From NCBI GenBank assembly GCA_937902905.1, contig CALELW010000136.1, forward strand, positions 1 through 21,743: a stretch of 21,743 nt of DNA, written 5' to 3'. The stretch comes from an uncultured Clostridium sp. GTDB lineage: Bacteria; Bacillota; Clostridia; Lachnospirales; Lachnospiraceae. Below are positions 21,573 to 21,743 of the stretch, in pieces (positions within the stretch are counted from its first letter, which is position 1; each line of letters starts with the position of its first letter). The notes beneath the pieces are model-generated. The model made no database searches and was not told where the DNA came from. It saw nothing but the letters and a program-made list of their open reading frames with translations. The position numbers and the translations under genes are program-made.

Positions 21573-21743
21573 TTACTTCACCTTCCATTCTTTAATTGTT
21601 AAATTAATTTGTATCTTCTTCAACGCAGCATCACCTGTCGGAACATCAAAACTGTTTGAATAAAAAATAGCCACACCGGAACCACTCGCCGTAATTTCCG
21701 TGTGACCATTGACCGCATCAAAATATGCTTGTATCAATTCTTT
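21573..21743 (-). CDS. Phage protein upstream of the tail tube, 3' part only
   Basis: An open frame enters from the window edge and stops at 21573-21575, giving the last 56 residues (KELIQAYFDAVNGHTEIT... to IKEWKVK). It ends two bases before the tail tube ATG and supplies that gene's ribosome binding site. The beta-rich ending and position between head and tail tube genes suit a tail terminator or head-tail connector, but the fragment is too short to identify. Confidence 0.65.
   Translation of the reverse strand, partial: KELIQAYFDAVNGHTEITASGSGVAIFYSNSFDVPTGDAALKKIQINLTIKEWKVK

Larger units (their letters stand above)
13153..21743 (-). mobile_element. Prophage, tail-and-lysis end (partial)
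   Basis: A continuous minus-strand series of siphovirus late genes in standard order: tail tube, tail chaperone-like pair, tape measure, Dit, tail hub, baseplate or fibre protein, small proteins, holin. Genes are packed with overlaps or short gaps, and each has its own ribosome binding site. The left border is set by the break in cotJC. The element continues past the right edge, where head genes and the recombinase should be. No transposase or antibiotic resistance gene is present. Confidence 0.9.

Overview
The window looks like chromosome of a spore-forming anaerobic Clostridium-type bacterium, most likely a Lachnospiraceae member. The reasons are a fused SecDF, a reverse-order rubrerythrin beside a PerR-type Fur protein, a cotJ spore-coat operon, AGGAGG-type ribosome binding sites, and two long Lys/Thr-rich secreted proteins with Ig-like domains of the kind common in that family. 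This placement is inference; there is no rRNA or other marker gene here.

Left part (1-12400) is host chromosome. A small unknown gene (540-1127, minus) diverges from an operon of an Mrp/NBP35-type Fe-S cluster P-loop ATPase and thiamine pyrophosphokinase (1283-2754, plus). A minus-strand block follows: a secreted propeller/PDZ-like protein, a membrane-anchored DUF6273-like protein, secDF, and a large secreted multi-domain protein. Each of the last three has a readable promoter and most end in a hairpin. Then come perR and rubrerythrin (11417-12387, minus), which form a peroxide-defence operon whose promoter carries a PerR-box-like palindrome directly after the -10.

Three large, imperfectly palindromic elements lie at 1-~145 (cut by the window edge), 441-565 and 10959-11218. 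Their sequences differ, yet their heads fold identically: a 7-nt loop, 7 bp, a one-base bulge on one arm, 7 bp, a two-purine bulge on the other arm, then a small GCGCT..CGCT side hairpin. Paired bases differ between copies while pairing is kept. I regard this as the main undescribed structure in the window. A fourth large palindrome (11283-11416) acts as the rubrerythrin terminator and may be related.

From 12543 the cotJ operon runs rightward: cotJA, cotJB, then cotJC broken after 32 codons at 13152. Directly after the break the sequence becomes a prophage whose late genes all run on the minus strand toward the junction: a partial gene cut by the window end, tail tube, two chaperone-like genes, tape measure, Dit, a tail hub with unusual aromatic repeats, a baseplate/fibre protein, small proteins and a holin. 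No integrase and no endolysin are visible. The prophage therefore appears to sit inside a spore-coat gene, as the skin element and SPbeta do in other spore formers. That raises the possibility of excision in the mother cell; the other attachment site and the recombinase lie outside the window.
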